A stretch of 64,000 nucleotides of DNA from Glaciecola amylolytica (GCA_003856375.1 CP034120.1:1984001-2048000), one strand, 5' to 3'; positions 34,164 through 43,300 are shown, counted from the first letter of the stretch. Made by a program: numbers and translations. The notes: generated by a model not told the origin, from the sequence alone.

Positions 34164-36398
34164 ATGAATACTTACGTTGAAAACTCAAAAGAAAAAAAAA
34201 GCCACTCGATAGCGCATAATCTTTTTCAAAAGAAGGGTCGAAAGTATTCCGGTTTTCAATTTGTCGATAATCGCCCGAATGCCGTTGCGCATGAAAAAAC
34301 ACAAGAGATTGTAAACAATAGTTCTCAGGCTAAACAAGCCGCTCAACTCAAAACGATGGTTGAGAATTATTCAACTCAGCAACCATCTCTCCGAAAGAGA
34401 GCCAACACTACGGGTTTACCCGATCACCTGAAATCAGGGATTGAAAATCTTTCGGGTTATTCAATGGACGATGTAACCGTTCATTACAATTCGGATAAAC
34501 CTGCTCAACTGCAAGCTCATGCCTACGCTCAGGGAACGGATATTCATTTACAACCGGGACAAGAAAAACATTTACCTCATGAGGCCTGGCATGTTGTTCA
34601 GCAAAAACAAGGACGTGTAAAAACCACGCTTCAAATGAAAGGTGGTGTCAATATAAATGATGATAGCGACCTGGAGAAAGAAGCTGATGTGATGGGAATG
34701 AAGGCTTTCGAGTTTGTGGATAATCGACCGGAAGCTGCTGCACAAAGAAAGATACACGAATTAGTCAATGACAGTACATCTGCCCTATTTGCTCCAAGAA
34801 AAGAGACATTATTGAACCCTGACGAAAGTGATTCGGAATCAAAGCAAAGAATAAATACTCCTTATTTTACAAACGAAGGAAACCGTGCACCGGTTCAACG
34901 GGTCATTGATTTTTCAAAAAAATCAAAAAGGGTCTCTGCCACCAACATAGAAGAATTGATTCTCTTTTTTGTTGCCAAATACGGCAAATTCAATGAAGAT
35001 CATATCAGAGATAAAATAAAAAAAATTGATGCACAAGAAGATAACTGGTCGGTTTTTGATGTGTATCGTTCCTTTGAAGAGGATAATCTTTCCGTTTTCA
35101 CGGAGGTAGAATTCAGTCATTCATCAAGTCCTAATTTACCCGGCGGAGGCATGTCTGATGAAAAAAGATATGCGGCTATTAATCAGTTCGCATTCAATAC
35201 AGTGACAAAACTTGTAGGAATTGTTGGGAAAAACCGTTTTGAAGCAAGGAATGATTCTGATGACGATCAACATGCCGAAGAGATTTTTATGCAGCAGGTT
35301 GATAGCAGTGGAATTAAGTTAAATGAAGAAACGGTAATCGTCATTACGATTAACAATAGTCCCTGTCATGCAAAATGCGCCACGCTGCTAGCTGAATGGG
35401 TTAAAAAACACGGTTTAAAAGACGTTACAATGTTTTTTGCTAACCCGTATGGAACTGATGAAGAGTTCACTAATGCCATAAAAATTCTTCAGGCAGCCGG
35501 AATTAAAATTCATGGTTTTATTCCTTTAGATGAGATTGGAACAGATACTGATAATGAAATTGAAGGCCGTTATCGGAAGCGATTTAACAAAATGGGAGGA
35601 AAACTGAAACGGGCAAAAAAAGAAAAACTATACACCTCAGATAATGATTCGAGTTCTTCAGAAGAAGAAGAAGAAGACTCATCGGATGAAGATTCAGATG
35701 ATGAAGTACTTCGATATTTCGGAATAGGGCCACATTCTGATCCTTTGTTGGAAAGATCCCGGAAATACTGGATTGAAAGAATCAAGCATTTAGTAAAACT
35801 CGCGAAGGAAAAGGGCAATTCTGACATTGATTTTGAGGATGCAGCAGACGAGATGGGAGAAATTGTTGACGATCCATTTTCACTTGAATACATCTCAACA
35901 ACAGAAGACTTCAAAAAATACATTTCCGAAATAGATATCGCTTTCGATCGTTGTGCTAAAAAGATGATCTCATCACAAAAAGGCTCATCAATCAATTACA
36001 ATATCAGAGCAGAATCAGGGATAGATCGCGTAATTGTCGTGTCAATACAGGAAGCCCTGCTCTCTGCAAACTATATTACGGATAGACAAATTACTGTTGT
36101 TTCAGGGAAAAATTGGACCTGTTATATACGGTGCGTGTTGATCCGTTTGGGCAAACTTTCAGATTATGAAGCTGTTATTGCTAAAATTTCAGAAGACCGT
36201 TTGAATATTTCCTCAGGAGTTACCGTTGGAGAAGGCACCGAAACTCAAATTCAGGCAATCATTGAATCGATAACCGGAATGACTTACTACGCTACGGCAA
36301 CCGATGTAAGTCATGGACATTCTTCAAGTTCGGTTACCCAACATGGAACACATGTAGAAATGATCCTGACAGGAGCTCATTTCAGTTTACTGGGATAA
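34164..36398 (+). CDS. DUF4157 (eCIS core domain) protein with deaminase-like and Cys/His C-terminal domains
   Basis: A 744-residue protein, no signal peptide. Residues ~84-155 are DUF4157 (LPDHLKSGIENLSGYSMDDV...) with HEAWH at 139-143. Two copies of an F-x-FVDNRP motif (~30-38, ~182-188) frame it, as in Bacteroidetes eCIS-associated proteins. Residues ~335-455 hold a deaminase-like zinc signature: HAE at 370-372, PCHAKC at 400-405. Residues ~487-515 are acidic low-complexity. The C-terminus (~600-744) has a Cys (NWTCYIRC, ~653) and a His (GAHF, ~739) spaced as in OTU/papain-type peptidases. It is probably a cargo toxin of a contractile injection system encoded elsewhere. Domain assignments are by motif. 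Confidence 0.75.
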   Translation: MNTYVENSKEKKSHSIAHNLFQKKGRKYSGFQFVDNRPNAVAHEKTQEIVNNSSQAKQAAQLKTMVENYSTQQPSLRKRANTTGLPDHLKSGIENLSGYSMDDVTVHYNSDKPAQLQAHAYAQGTDIHLQPGQEKHLPHEAWHVVQQKQGRVKTTLQMKGGVNINDDSDLEKEADVMGMKAFEFVDNRPEAAAQRKIHELVNDSTSALFAPRKETLLNPDESDSESKQRINTPYFTNEGNRAPVQRVIDFSKKSKRVSATNIEELILFFVAKYGKFNEDHIRDKIKKIDAQEDNWSVFDVYRSFEEDNLSVFTEVEFSHSSSPNLPGGGMSDEKRYAAINQFAFNTVTKLVGIVGKNRFEARNDSDDDQHAEEIFMQQVDSSGIKLNEETVIVITINNSPCHAKCATLLAEWVKKHGLKDVTMFFANPYGTDEEFTNAIKILQAAGIKIHGFIPLDEIGTDTDNEIEGRYRKRFNKMGGKLKRAKKEKLYTSDNDSSSSEEEEEDSSDEDSDDEVLRYFGIGPHSDPLLERSRKYWIERIKHLVKLAKEKGNSDIDFEDAADEMGEIVDDPFSLEYISTTEDFKKYISEIDIAFDRCAKKMISSQKGSSINYNIRAESGIDRVIVVSIQEALLSANYITDRQITVVSGKNWTCYIRCVLIRLGKLSDYEAVIAKISEDRLNISSGVTVGEGTETQIQAIIESITGMTYYATATDVSHGHSSSSVTQHGTHVEMILTGAHFSLLG

Positions 36399-36444
36399 AA
36401 CTTGCTGTTCAATCCACTTAGGAATTATCCTTAGATTTAGTATT

Positions 36445-37386
36445 ATGAAAAAGACTATCAACTATTTAGGAATCACGAACTTTCTCCTGTGTTTTAGTAG
36501 TTTCATTTTCTTTCTGTTTGTTTGGAACAATCGCTTGAAAGATCCTGTTTATGCTGCTAATGAAGATTCGAATCCGAGCACTTACGAACAAACACCTCTT
36601 AATCGTTTTCAGCTCAATAACAGATTCAGGGAACTGCATCCGGGCGAGCAAATTCTGATCGATTCCATGGACAGATCTTCTCTGGCAAGCTCGCTCTATG
36701 AATCACGAAAAAGTGCTTATCAGGCTGATTCTGATGATTTGGTGAAGACATTGGATTTTATGACCATCATCATGCTTTTGGGTGTTTTTATCTTGTTTTA
36801 CAAACCTCATGAAATTGAAATTCCCATTATTCATATTAAACTGCCGGATAAATTGTTCTATCTGGTCATTCCAATAGTTATTCTCTACCTGTTCTTTCAA
36901 TTGGCGCTTGTAATGAATGCAACCATTGATTCACGAATGGTACTTGAAACCATGGCAGACCATATGGAGACCATTGGAAACAAACGGGTTTCCTATTATT
37001 ACAGTGATGCCCGCACTTTGGTCGATCAGGGGCTGGTGGATTCCTGGTGTACGTGGTACTACGATGTTTTTGAAGGAGGAAGAAATGGCAAACTGCATCA
37101 AAACAACGCCAAATTCATGTTGTTCGGCTTTTTTGGAACATTGTGGGGATTATCTCAGGCAATTTGTCTGAATCTCATCTCCTCCTACTACCAATCATAC
37201 AAAAGAGTTTACTTCAGTGGTCCTTTGGTTCTTTTTTCCATTTTTCTATTCTTCGGATGGTCCTGGAACACACTTGCCTGGTATCCTCATTGTGCAGATC
37301 TGTTGGTCTGGATTTGGGGAATATCGGCTTTGGGAGTCGGTCTCTGGGAATTATACACCTGGTTTTCTCAAACAAAAAAGGAGTGA
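36445..37386 (+). CDS. Membrane protein of unknown function
   Basis: A 313-residue protein with hydrophobic helices at ~8-28, ~105-122, ~132-152, and three more in the C-terminal third. A soluble region lies between the first and second. No family is recognised. It follows the DUF4157 toxin candidate by 46 nt and precedes the urea transporter by 30 nt, so the three may share a transcript. An immunity role can be imagined but has no sequence support. Confidence 0.6.
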   Translation: MKKTINYLGITNFLLCFSSFIFFLFVWNNRLKDPVYAANEDSNPSTYEQTPLNRFQLNNRFRELHPGEQILIDSMDRSSLASSLYESRKSAYQADSDDLVKTLDFMTIIMLLGVFILFYKPHEIEIPIIHIKLPDKLFYLVIPIVILYLFFQLALVMNATIDSRMVLETMADHMETIGNKRVSYYYSDARTLVDQGLVDSWCTWYYDVFEGGRNGKLHQNNAKFMLFGFFGTLWGLSQAICLNLISSYYQSYKRVYFSGPLVLFSIFLFFGWSWNTLAWYPHCADLLVWIWGISALGVGLWELYTWFSQTKKE

Positions 37387-37416
37387 TTTAACCGGCATTA
37401 TCCGTAATTTTCGGCA

Positions 37417-38283
37417 ATGATCGGACAGCGTTTCTTCGTTACCATTTTAAGAGGTCTGGGGCAAATCATGCTTCAGGAGAATGCCGCAACCGGATTGTTG
37501 TTCCTGATCGGGATTTTTTATGGATCGCCATTAATGGGAGTCGCTGCTATTTTAGCTGTTAGTTGTGGAACCATTACAGCCCAATTGCTTCGATACAATC
37601 AAACGGAAACAGAAAAAGGACTTTATGGTTTTAGCGCAGCTTTAGTTGGTGTGGCGCTGATCTTCTATTTTGAGCCTGTTTTCGTGGTCTGGCTTGCTGT
37701 CATCGCGGGTTCGATCGTTGCAACTATTCTGCAGCATCTGTTTATTGTCAAAAAAATTCCGGTGTTTACACTGCCGTTTGTGTTGGTAACTTGGGGAATC
37801 ATCTTCTTATTTCAACAAGTATATCCGGTTGCACCTTCCGAACTCTTGAGCGCGGCAATTCCCATTGATTCGGATTTCACTTTTGCATTGAGAGGTTTTG
37901 GAGAAGTGATTTTTCAAGGAAGCCTTTTTGCCAGCCTTGTGTTCTTTGTCGGGGTTTACATTCACTCACCGGTTTCAGCTTTGTGTGGTCTTGCCGGTGC
38001 ATTATTGGCAGGTGTTTTATCTTTCGGGTTCTCTGCTCCTGCCGGCGAAATCGGAATGGGATTGTTTAGCTACAATGCCGTATTATGTGCCATTGTTTTT
38101 GCCGGAAACAAGGTGAAAGACGGCATCTGGGTTTTGATTTCGGTTGGTTTGTCTGCCGCAATTGGTTTAATAATGTACCATTACAAGCTCACTCAGCTTA
38201 CTTTTCCTTTTGTTGCTGCTTCTTGTATTACCCTTGGGTTAAAGTATTTGTTTACTGGTTCGGTTTCAAAACGGAAAAGATAA
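37417..38283 (+). CDS. Urea transporter (UT family)
   Basis: A 288-residue integral membrane protein with about ten helices in two homologous halves. The halves share patterns such as ILRGLGQIMLQENAATGLLF and LRGFGEVIFQGSLFASLVF, plus LYGFSAALVGVAL and GLFSYNAVLCAIV. These match the two-fold repeat of urea channels. It would admit urea down its gradient. No urease genes are in this window. Confidence 0.85.
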   Translation: MIGQRFFVTILRGLGQIMLQENAATGLLFLIGIFYGSPLMGVAAILAVSCGTITAQLLRYNQTETEKGLYGFSAALVGVALIFYFEPVFVVWLAVIAGSIVATILQHLFIVKKIPVFTLPFVLVTWGIIFLFQQVYPVAPSELLSAAIPIDSDFTFALRGFGEVIFQGSLFASLVFFVGVYIHSPVSALCGLAGALLAGVLSFGFSAPAGEIGMGLFSYNAVLCAIVFAGNKVKDGIWVLISVGLSAAIGLIMYHYKLTQLTFPFVAASCITLGLKYLFTGSVSKRKR

Positions 38284-38544
38284 ACATTTATATCCCGCTC
38301 TTCGCGAAGAAGATTATATCATGCAGATATATAATATGTTCTTTGCCATTGCCGCAAAGAACCAAAAGTCTAGGTCTGTATTCGAAAATCTGAAAAGTAC
38401 ACGGTATTTCGCGAAAGCATTTAAAACTCGTCCGTCAGTCAAAGCTGACCGGACTCAAACAGGAAATGCTTTTTTTCGCTCCATTTGTTCCTTTTCATAC
38501 GATTTTCAGCATAAGGACCACTTTAAAGTTCTGCGAAAGAATAT

Positions 38545-38584
38545 CTGTCCTGTTCTCCTGATAGCTATCGGGATGACAGGACAG
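38545..38584. repeat. Nested palindrome/hairpin with GATAGCTATC core
   Basis: Outer arms ctgtcctgt and acaggacag (9 bp, perfect) enclose cctgatagctatcggg. It lies in the 308-bp gap between the urea transporter and the beta-flower gene. Elsewhere in this gap, ttctttgc/gcaaagaa forms a second small inverted repeat. No gene is seen. Confidence 0.65.
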
Positions 38585-38591
38585 ATGAGAA

Positions 38592-38999
38592 CTAAAACTT
38601 AAAAAAGAAAAACGCTACTGCAGCCCATTCTTTTTTAATGCCTCTGGCGTAACCGATCGTACTGCGGCTGGAGTTTTCAACCGTTCCATCGTCTTTGATA
38701 TAGCCAATCGTAGAACGACTGCTGTTTTCAACCGTTCCGTCTTTCTTCACATAACCTACTGTGGAGCGACTGCTATTTTCGATCGTACCATCGCTTTTAA
38801 TGTAACCAATGGTGCTGCGGCTGGCGTTCTCGATTGTACCATCACTTTTGATGTAACCAATCGTGGAATGGCTTCTGTTTTCAATTGTGCCGTCGCTTTT
38901 AATATAGCCTGTAGTACTGCGGCTGCTCGATTCGATCGTTTGCGCTTTGGCGAATGCTGTGCTCCCTAAAAGAGCAATGATTAGTGCTATTTTTTTCAT
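38592..38999 (-). CDS. Secreted 5-fold beta-flower repeat protein
   Basis: A 135-residue protein with a signal peptide (residues 1-19, ending FAKA) and six near-identical 17-residue repeats of the form SRSTIGYIKSDGTIEN. It ends with KEWAAVAFFFFKF. This matches the Bacteroidetes 5-fold beta-flower proteins, which make a closed propeller-like ring. The function is unknown. Its 3' end is convergent with the urea transporter. Confidence 0.85.
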   Translation of the reverse strand: MKKIALIIALLGSTAFAKAQTIESSSRSTTGYIKSDGTIENRSHSTIGYIKSDGTIENASRSTIGYIKSDGTIENSSRSTVGYVKKDGTVENSSRSTIGYIKDDGTVENSSRSTIGYARGIKKEWAAVAFFFFKF

Positions 39000-39127
39000 T
39001 TTTCTATTTTATAGTAAAGTGATCCGGGATCTGCTTCACTGGTTTTTAATTTTCATCGGGGGATCTCCCCCATTTTCACTTTTCAAGTTACAATTATCTG
39101 ACCAAAATTGACGCATTACCCGTTCGT

Positions 39128-39541
39128 CTATTCAAAATCAGCTGTATAATCATCCAATCCTTCTATAAACTCTGTAAAAGAAGAAGCCAGTAATTCCAAT
39201 ACTACTTCCGAATAATGAACATAAATGCTTCCATACGTTTTTTCATCCAATGACATCGCCAGATAGCCCGTTCCCGTTCTGCCGATTCCAATGTGATTTT
39301 CGGGTAAATAATCTTTCCTGTCAACAAAAAGAGTTGTTCCATACTTGATCGGATAAAACCCGAATAGGTTGATTCCATCGTCCGGCACTCCAAAAAACAG
39401 ATAGATATTCAAGACCGACCCGCCGTTGTATTTGAGCATGTGTGCTTTGTAGTCTTCCGGTAAGGATAAGCCGATTTTTGTTTCAAATTCCTTTAATTCT
39501 TTGCGAGAAATAAGCTGGTTTTCTGCTTTGAAAATCTCCAT
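39128..39541 (-). CDS. SMI1/KNR4 (SUKH) immunity-type protein
   Basis: A 137-residue protein from the ATG at 39541; an in-frame start 7 codons upstream is less typical. The pattern LKEFETKIGLSLPEDYKAHMLKYNGG near the N-terminus is the SUKH superfamily signature. SUKH proteins commonly neutralise polymorphic toxins. It starts the run of small minus-strand genes to 43.2 kb. The cognate toxin is not adjacent. Confidence 0.85.
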   Translation of the reverse strand: MEIFKAENQLISRKELKEFETKIGLSLPEDYKAHMLKYNGGSVLNIYLFFGVPDDGINLFGFYPIKYGTTLFVDRKDYLPENHIGIGRTGTGYLAMSLDEKTYGSIYVHYSEVVLELLASSFTEFIEGLDDYTADFE

Positions 39542-39582
39542 CTTTCTTTTGGTTAACAACACTTCTTTCGAGCAGCTTTCTC

Positions 39583-39939
39583 TTATTCAATCACCAATCT
39601 GACGCGGGTCACTCCTTCTTCGTCTTCAAATTCCTGATTGTATACGCGTTTACCGATGATAGCTGCGATTGCTTCTTTCACATTTTCCAAATCTCCAGCC
39701 AATTCGATTGTGACTTCTTTTGAAGCATAAAAACGGTCTTCATCTATAAAATCGGACACATGCAGCAGGTATTCATCCAGAACATCTTCCAGCGGATACT
39801 GAGAATCTTCCGTTTCTTCCAATTCATAAGAAAGGGCGAATACATAATGATCTTCTTCCAGATCTTTATAAATGTTGCCTTCGATCAATTCGAAATTGGA
39901 ATTGTATTTGTCGAGTGTTTCTAATTTGATGTTTTTCAT
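39583..39939 (-). CDS. Small acidic protein of unknown function
   Basis: A 118-residue protein starting at ATG 39939 (an upstream GTG is in frame). It is rich in Asp/Glu with no known motif. It lies 41 nt upstream of the SUKH gene. Position and size fit an immunity protein, but no family is recognised. Confidence 0.6.
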   Translation of the reverse strand: MKNIKLETLDKYNSNFELIEGNIYKDLEEDHYVFALSYELEETEDSQYPLEDVLDEYLLHVSDFIDEDRFYASKEVTIELAGDLENVKEAIAAIIGKRVYNQEFEDEEGVTRVRLVIE

Positions 39940-40030
39940 TGTCACTGTGTTTTATGGTGATTATTCTGAAAAGATCCGGATGCTGAGACAATCGTAATGG
40001 ATTTGCCTCATGCTGTGTAGAATAAACTGC

Positions 40031-40531
40031 TTAGGCTATATTCTTTTTTGCTTTTCTGGCATATTGTCCGTCCGGAAAAAGCTCCAAATAATACTGCGAC
40101 CATTTCGCCTTGTTGCCATCAATTTTTATCAACTCTTCACAAGCTTCCCAAATGTTATAGTCATTCACATCTTTGTCGTAACCGGCATGGAATGATTTGC
40201 TGTAACACTCCAACGCTTTTTCAAAATCTCCGAGGAAAAAGTAGCATGCTCCGATCTGGTTTTCACAACTTCCCTTTTCGTAATCGTCGGTTGAATGCTC
40301 ACGGATGGATTCAAACTGCGTAATCGCTTCCGCGTACTGTTTTTTCGGAATCAATCTGCATGCCTGATTAAAAGCCGAATTGTATTCGTCTGCATCCATT
40401 TTATCTTTCAGGTACAACTGGATTTCTTCCATTTCCTCCATGCTCACTTTTGATGAATTGGCAATCAACTCATCATTCTTTTTAATGATTGGTTTCTCTT
40501 TCTTTTTAAATAGTCCGCTAAACAGTCCCAT
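40031..40531 (-). CDS. TPR-like repeat protein
   Basis: A 166-residue protein with a short basic N-terminus (MGLFSGLFKKKEKPIIKK) and helical repeats of TPR type (AEAITQFESI, GACYFFLGDFEKALECYSKSF) at ~75-135. Such proteins bind partners. It sits in the cluster of small minus-strand genes; its partner is unknown. Confidence 0.7.
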   Translation of the reverse strand: MGLFSGLFKKKEKPIIKKNDELIANSSKVSMEEMEEIQLYLKDKMDADEYNSAFNQACRLIPKKQYAEAITQFESIREHSTDDYEKGSCENQIGACYFFLGDFEKALECYSKSFHAGYDKDVNDYNIWEACEELIKIDGNKAKWSQYYLELFPDGQYARKAKKNIA

Positions 40532-40557
40532 ATGCGTGTTTTTAATTATTTACGTTG

Positions 40558-40980
40558 TTATTGATCGCGCTTAAATGAAATTGACTCACAATAAGTGACA
40601 AATTCGAGGTTTTCCCAATGCTGCTGAAGGTAATCTATGAGCAATTTCTCAAATTCCTCGTCCAACTGGTAATACGCCATATCCAAAGCATTCAGATCTG
40701 CACTCCTTTTGGCTTTGTTCAAAATTTCCAATCCGGAATTAAATCCGATTTCTGTGAATGCCTGCTTCACATGAGCATTGGTTATTTTACCCAATTTGAT
40801 TTCATACAAATACGTATCGAAACCACCGTTTTTTATCATTCCGTCGCCATTAACGGAAACAAATATGTTCCTGGCAACCGGATTGCCTTTCAGAATATTC
40901 TGACTATCCAGCATTCCGAATGGGCTTTTGTTTGCATCTCTGATAGTGGTAAATAATTCGTGAACTAATTCTATCGTCAT
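40558..40980 (-). CDS. DUF4375 (DMP19-like) family protein
   Basis: A 140-residue protein. The segment NGGFDTYLYE (~residues 51-60) and the later LDEEFEKLLIDYLQ match the DMP19/DUF4375 fold, a family found among immunity proteins and nucleic-acid mimics. The match is by motif only. The gene is co-directional with the neighbouring immunity-type genes. Confidence 0.65.
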   Translation of the reverse strand: MTIELVHELFTTIRDANKSPFGMLDSQNILKGNPVARNIFVSVNGDGMIKNGGFDTYLYEIKLGKITNAHVKQAFTEIGFNSGLEILNKAKRSADLNALDMAYYQLDEEFEKLLIDYLQQHWENLEFVTYCESISFKRDQ

Positions 40981-41054
40981 TTTTAATTCTTTATTAGATT
41001 AATTTGTTTTGAAGTTCTGTTTTTTTAGTTTCCTGCAAAAGACCGCAGATCTGA

Positions 41055-41855
41055 TTAATCACCCACTTCCCAATCAATGTATGCTTTACTGAAATCCAGC
41101 TTCGCTAAATCTTCTTTCGCGATAAAAAGGTGCATGTATACGTCCTGTTCTCCGTTATAGACCGCTTCGTCGCTTCCGTCGATTTGTAAAAGCAATTCAT
41201 AATTCCTGATGTCATTTTTAATTGCTCTGATATCTCCATGCACAAAATGACCGTAGCCACCTATTTTACTGCCTGTACTCTCTCCGGTGAAAAACTCACT
41301 AAATTCATCGTAAGCGTCTTCATCTTCGTCCATCAATTCCCACATGTATTCCTCAATGGTCAGATCATCAAATTCCTCACACTGAAATGGATAGTGACTA
41401 TCGGTTGCACTGGCCCAACAACTGCTTTGTTCAAATTCCAGTTTGTAAATGCGTTTGAAAGGATTTCCGGAATAAAATTCATCCTTTAAAAACGAAAAGT
41501 CCGTTATATGAGGTAATTCAAGCTGTTCTTCAGATATGTACTGTATAAAACAATCTTCTTTCCCAAAGTTGAAATCCTGACTGAGAAAAATTTGCAGGAT
41601 GCCTTTTTCGGGCAAGGAATCAGATTTGGGAATCTCTCCAAAATTGATCTGAACGGTCGGTATCAATACATTTCCATGAGCATCCTTCGGATATTCCATT
41701 TCTAGAGGAATAAACGGATAGCCTAAGTATTTACTGGTTTTAAGGTCCAGCGAATCGGGACTTAAAATCTCCAGTTCGTTTTCACTGATCAGAATTGATT
41801 TTCTCTTGATTTTCTCTAATTCTGTCTGATACTTTTTTAAAATTTCCGGAATCAT
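41055..41855 (-). CDS. DUF1963 (YwqG-like) protein
   Basis: A 266-residue protein. The segments LGYPFIPLEMEYPKDAHGN, LPEKGILQIFLSQDF and KIGGYGHFVHGDIR follow the DUF1963 (YwqG) pattern: an N-terminal G-P-W/F-like region, a central beta sandwich and the GGYGH/GGxP loop. YwqG proteins recur in toxin-immunity neighbourhoods. The function is unknown. Confidence 0.8.
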   Translation of the reverse strand: MIPEILKKYQTELEKIKRKSILISENELEILSPDSLDLKTSKYLGYPFIPLEMEYPKDAHGNVLIPTVQINFGEIPKSDSLPEKGILQIFLSQDFNFGKEDCFIQYISEEQLELPHITDFSFLKDEFYSGNPFKRIYKLEFEQSSCWASATDSHYPFQCEEFDDLTIEEYMWELMDEDEDAYDEFSEFFTGESTGSKIGGYGHFVHGDIRAIKNDIRNYELLLQIDGSDEAVYNGEQDVYMHLFIAKEDLAKLDFSKAYIDWEVGD

Positions 41856-41904
41856 GATCCTGCATTGTTTAATTCGTGCTGATGGCTCAGCGATGGTTTC
41901 ATTC

Positions 41905-42321
41905 TCAGATCAATACTTCTTCAATGTCAGTCAATTCTGTTTTCACAAACACATCGTAGACCGGAGTTCCATCATCCAGAATCATATTGTCTTCCGTAAA
42001 ATCAAACAAGGCATATCTGCACACATTGTCAAAATTGAAAGAGTCATCTTCGCCTTCCCAAAATGTTCTTAATTCGAGCTCATAGATCCAATCTCCGACA
42101 ACTTGCGATATCTCATTGTTCCACCAAACTATTTTAATAAAGCCATTGGTAGCGTTGATAAAAAAGAAAAGCTGCTGTGCAGATGAAGCATTGTCTGCCT
42201 CTTTATTCTCGATCATTCTGTCTACCACTGTTTTCATATCAACTGCAATCTGAGTTGATTCTGTCGATTCGGATTGAAAAATGGTTTCTTGTTCTTCCGG
42301 GTTAATTTTTGTCCAGGTCAT
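41905..42321 (-). CDS. Small protein of unknown function
   Basis: A 138-residue soluble protein with many Asp/Glu residues and an aromatic core (IVWWNNE, DWIYELELRTFWEGEDD). No family is recognised. It sits between the DUF1963 and the MORN-like genes. Confidence 0.6.
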   Translation of the reverse strand: MTWTKINPEEQETIFQSESTESTQIAVDMKTVVDRMIENKEADNASSAQQLFFFINATNGFIKIVWWNNEISQVVGDWIYELELRTFWEGEDDSFNFDNVCRYALFDFTEDNMILDDGTPVYDVFVKTELTDIEEVLI

Positions 42322-42392
42322 CTTTTATATGGATTAATTTTATTTAAGTTTTTAATTAAATAACACTATATAACATTCTGTTTTTCAAAATA

Positions 42393-43187
42393 TTAATAAG
42401 AGGTTGGATAAGGCAATATGTATTTATCTATCAACTCACCTTTTGGGGTGAATTTTTCAATATAATGACCTTCATCCAAAAACTTTGTAATGATGTATTC
42501 ACCATTGGAATAGGTTGTTTTGCTACTGTCATCGTTGTAATGAATCAACAGGATTGTCAATTTCCCGTTTTCATCGTATTCTTCCGTTTGGTTTTTTACT
42601 CCTGCCGGTAAATTTTTCGTCATTGTTTTAAACGTGATTTGTCCTCCCGCTCCGTAGCGTATGTAAATTCCGTTTAGTTCATCAGTAAGTGTACATGCCT
42701 CTATGCTATCGGTTTCTATATCGCAGTCACAGTCGAAATTATAAACGGTTTGTTCGTCTATAGTCCGGCTTTCAGCGCGTAGCTGATTGTATTTGTTATA
42801 CATTTTCCAAACGATCGTGTCGCCGCGCAGATAGCTTTCTATTATTAAGCGATGATTCTCCTCGTGATAATCTTCATACCGGTACACCATTCCATTGCGG
42901 ACAAAGGTTTTAAACTTCCCGTCAACATCAACAACTCCATCAGGTTTTCCGGCTGCATTAATCACGAAAGAAACAAGGTGTTTTGTATCTCTCCTGTTGT
43001 AATTGTATTGGTATTTATCGGGTGCCAATAAAGTCGTGTCATTTTTTCTGATAACAAGTTCTTTCCCTAAATTACTCAGGTGAGATAAGTTAAAACTGAT
43101 TTCTTTTTCAGTAACGATCCGTTGAGCACTCCCCTTCAGAGAAGCGAAACTAAAACCGATCATGATGAGCATTCTTGTTATATACAT
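42393..43187 (-). CDS. Secreted MORN-like repeat protein
   Basis: A 264-residue protein from the ATG at 43187; the upstream start at 43217 gives an unlikely extension. A signal peptide is present (residues 1-22, LKGSAQ). The repeated motifs (GMVYRYEDYHEENHRLI, YIRYGAGGQITFKTMTKNLP, EEYDENGKLTILLIHY) fit MORN/toxin-antitoxin YwqK-like repeats. No catalytic site is visible. Confidence 0.7.
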   Translation of the reverse strand: MYITRMLIMIGFSFASLKGSAQRIVTEKEISFNLSHLSNLGKELVIRKNDTTLLAPDKYQYNYNRRDTKHLVSFVINAAGKPDGVVDVDGKFKTFVRNGMVYRYEDYHEENHRLIIESYLRGDTIVWKMYNKYNQLRAESRTIDEQTVYNFDCDCDIETDSIEACTLTDELNGIYIRYGAGGQITFKTMTKNLPAGVKNQTEEYDENGKLTILLIHYNDDSSKTTYSNGEYIITKFLDEGHYIEKFTPKGELIDKYILPYPTSY

Positions 43188-43300
43188 ACTTGTTTTTTCA
43201 GGCAGACAACAAATCAAATTAAAATCAGAATGACTTTAAAAAGTTTCTCGTTTTGCCCAAAAATAGGAGAATAAAGGAACAGGAATTCAGGATATATATA

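Noticed and set aside
38321-38602. A 93-residue plus-strand frame
   Set aside because: It crosses the intergenic repeat region and the nested palindrome and shows no protein-like pattern.
39058-39071. Perfect hairpin gggggatctccccc between the beta-flower and SUKH genes
   Set aside because: No T-run follows on either strand at the expected place, so I do not call it a terminator; it may be a chance palindrome.
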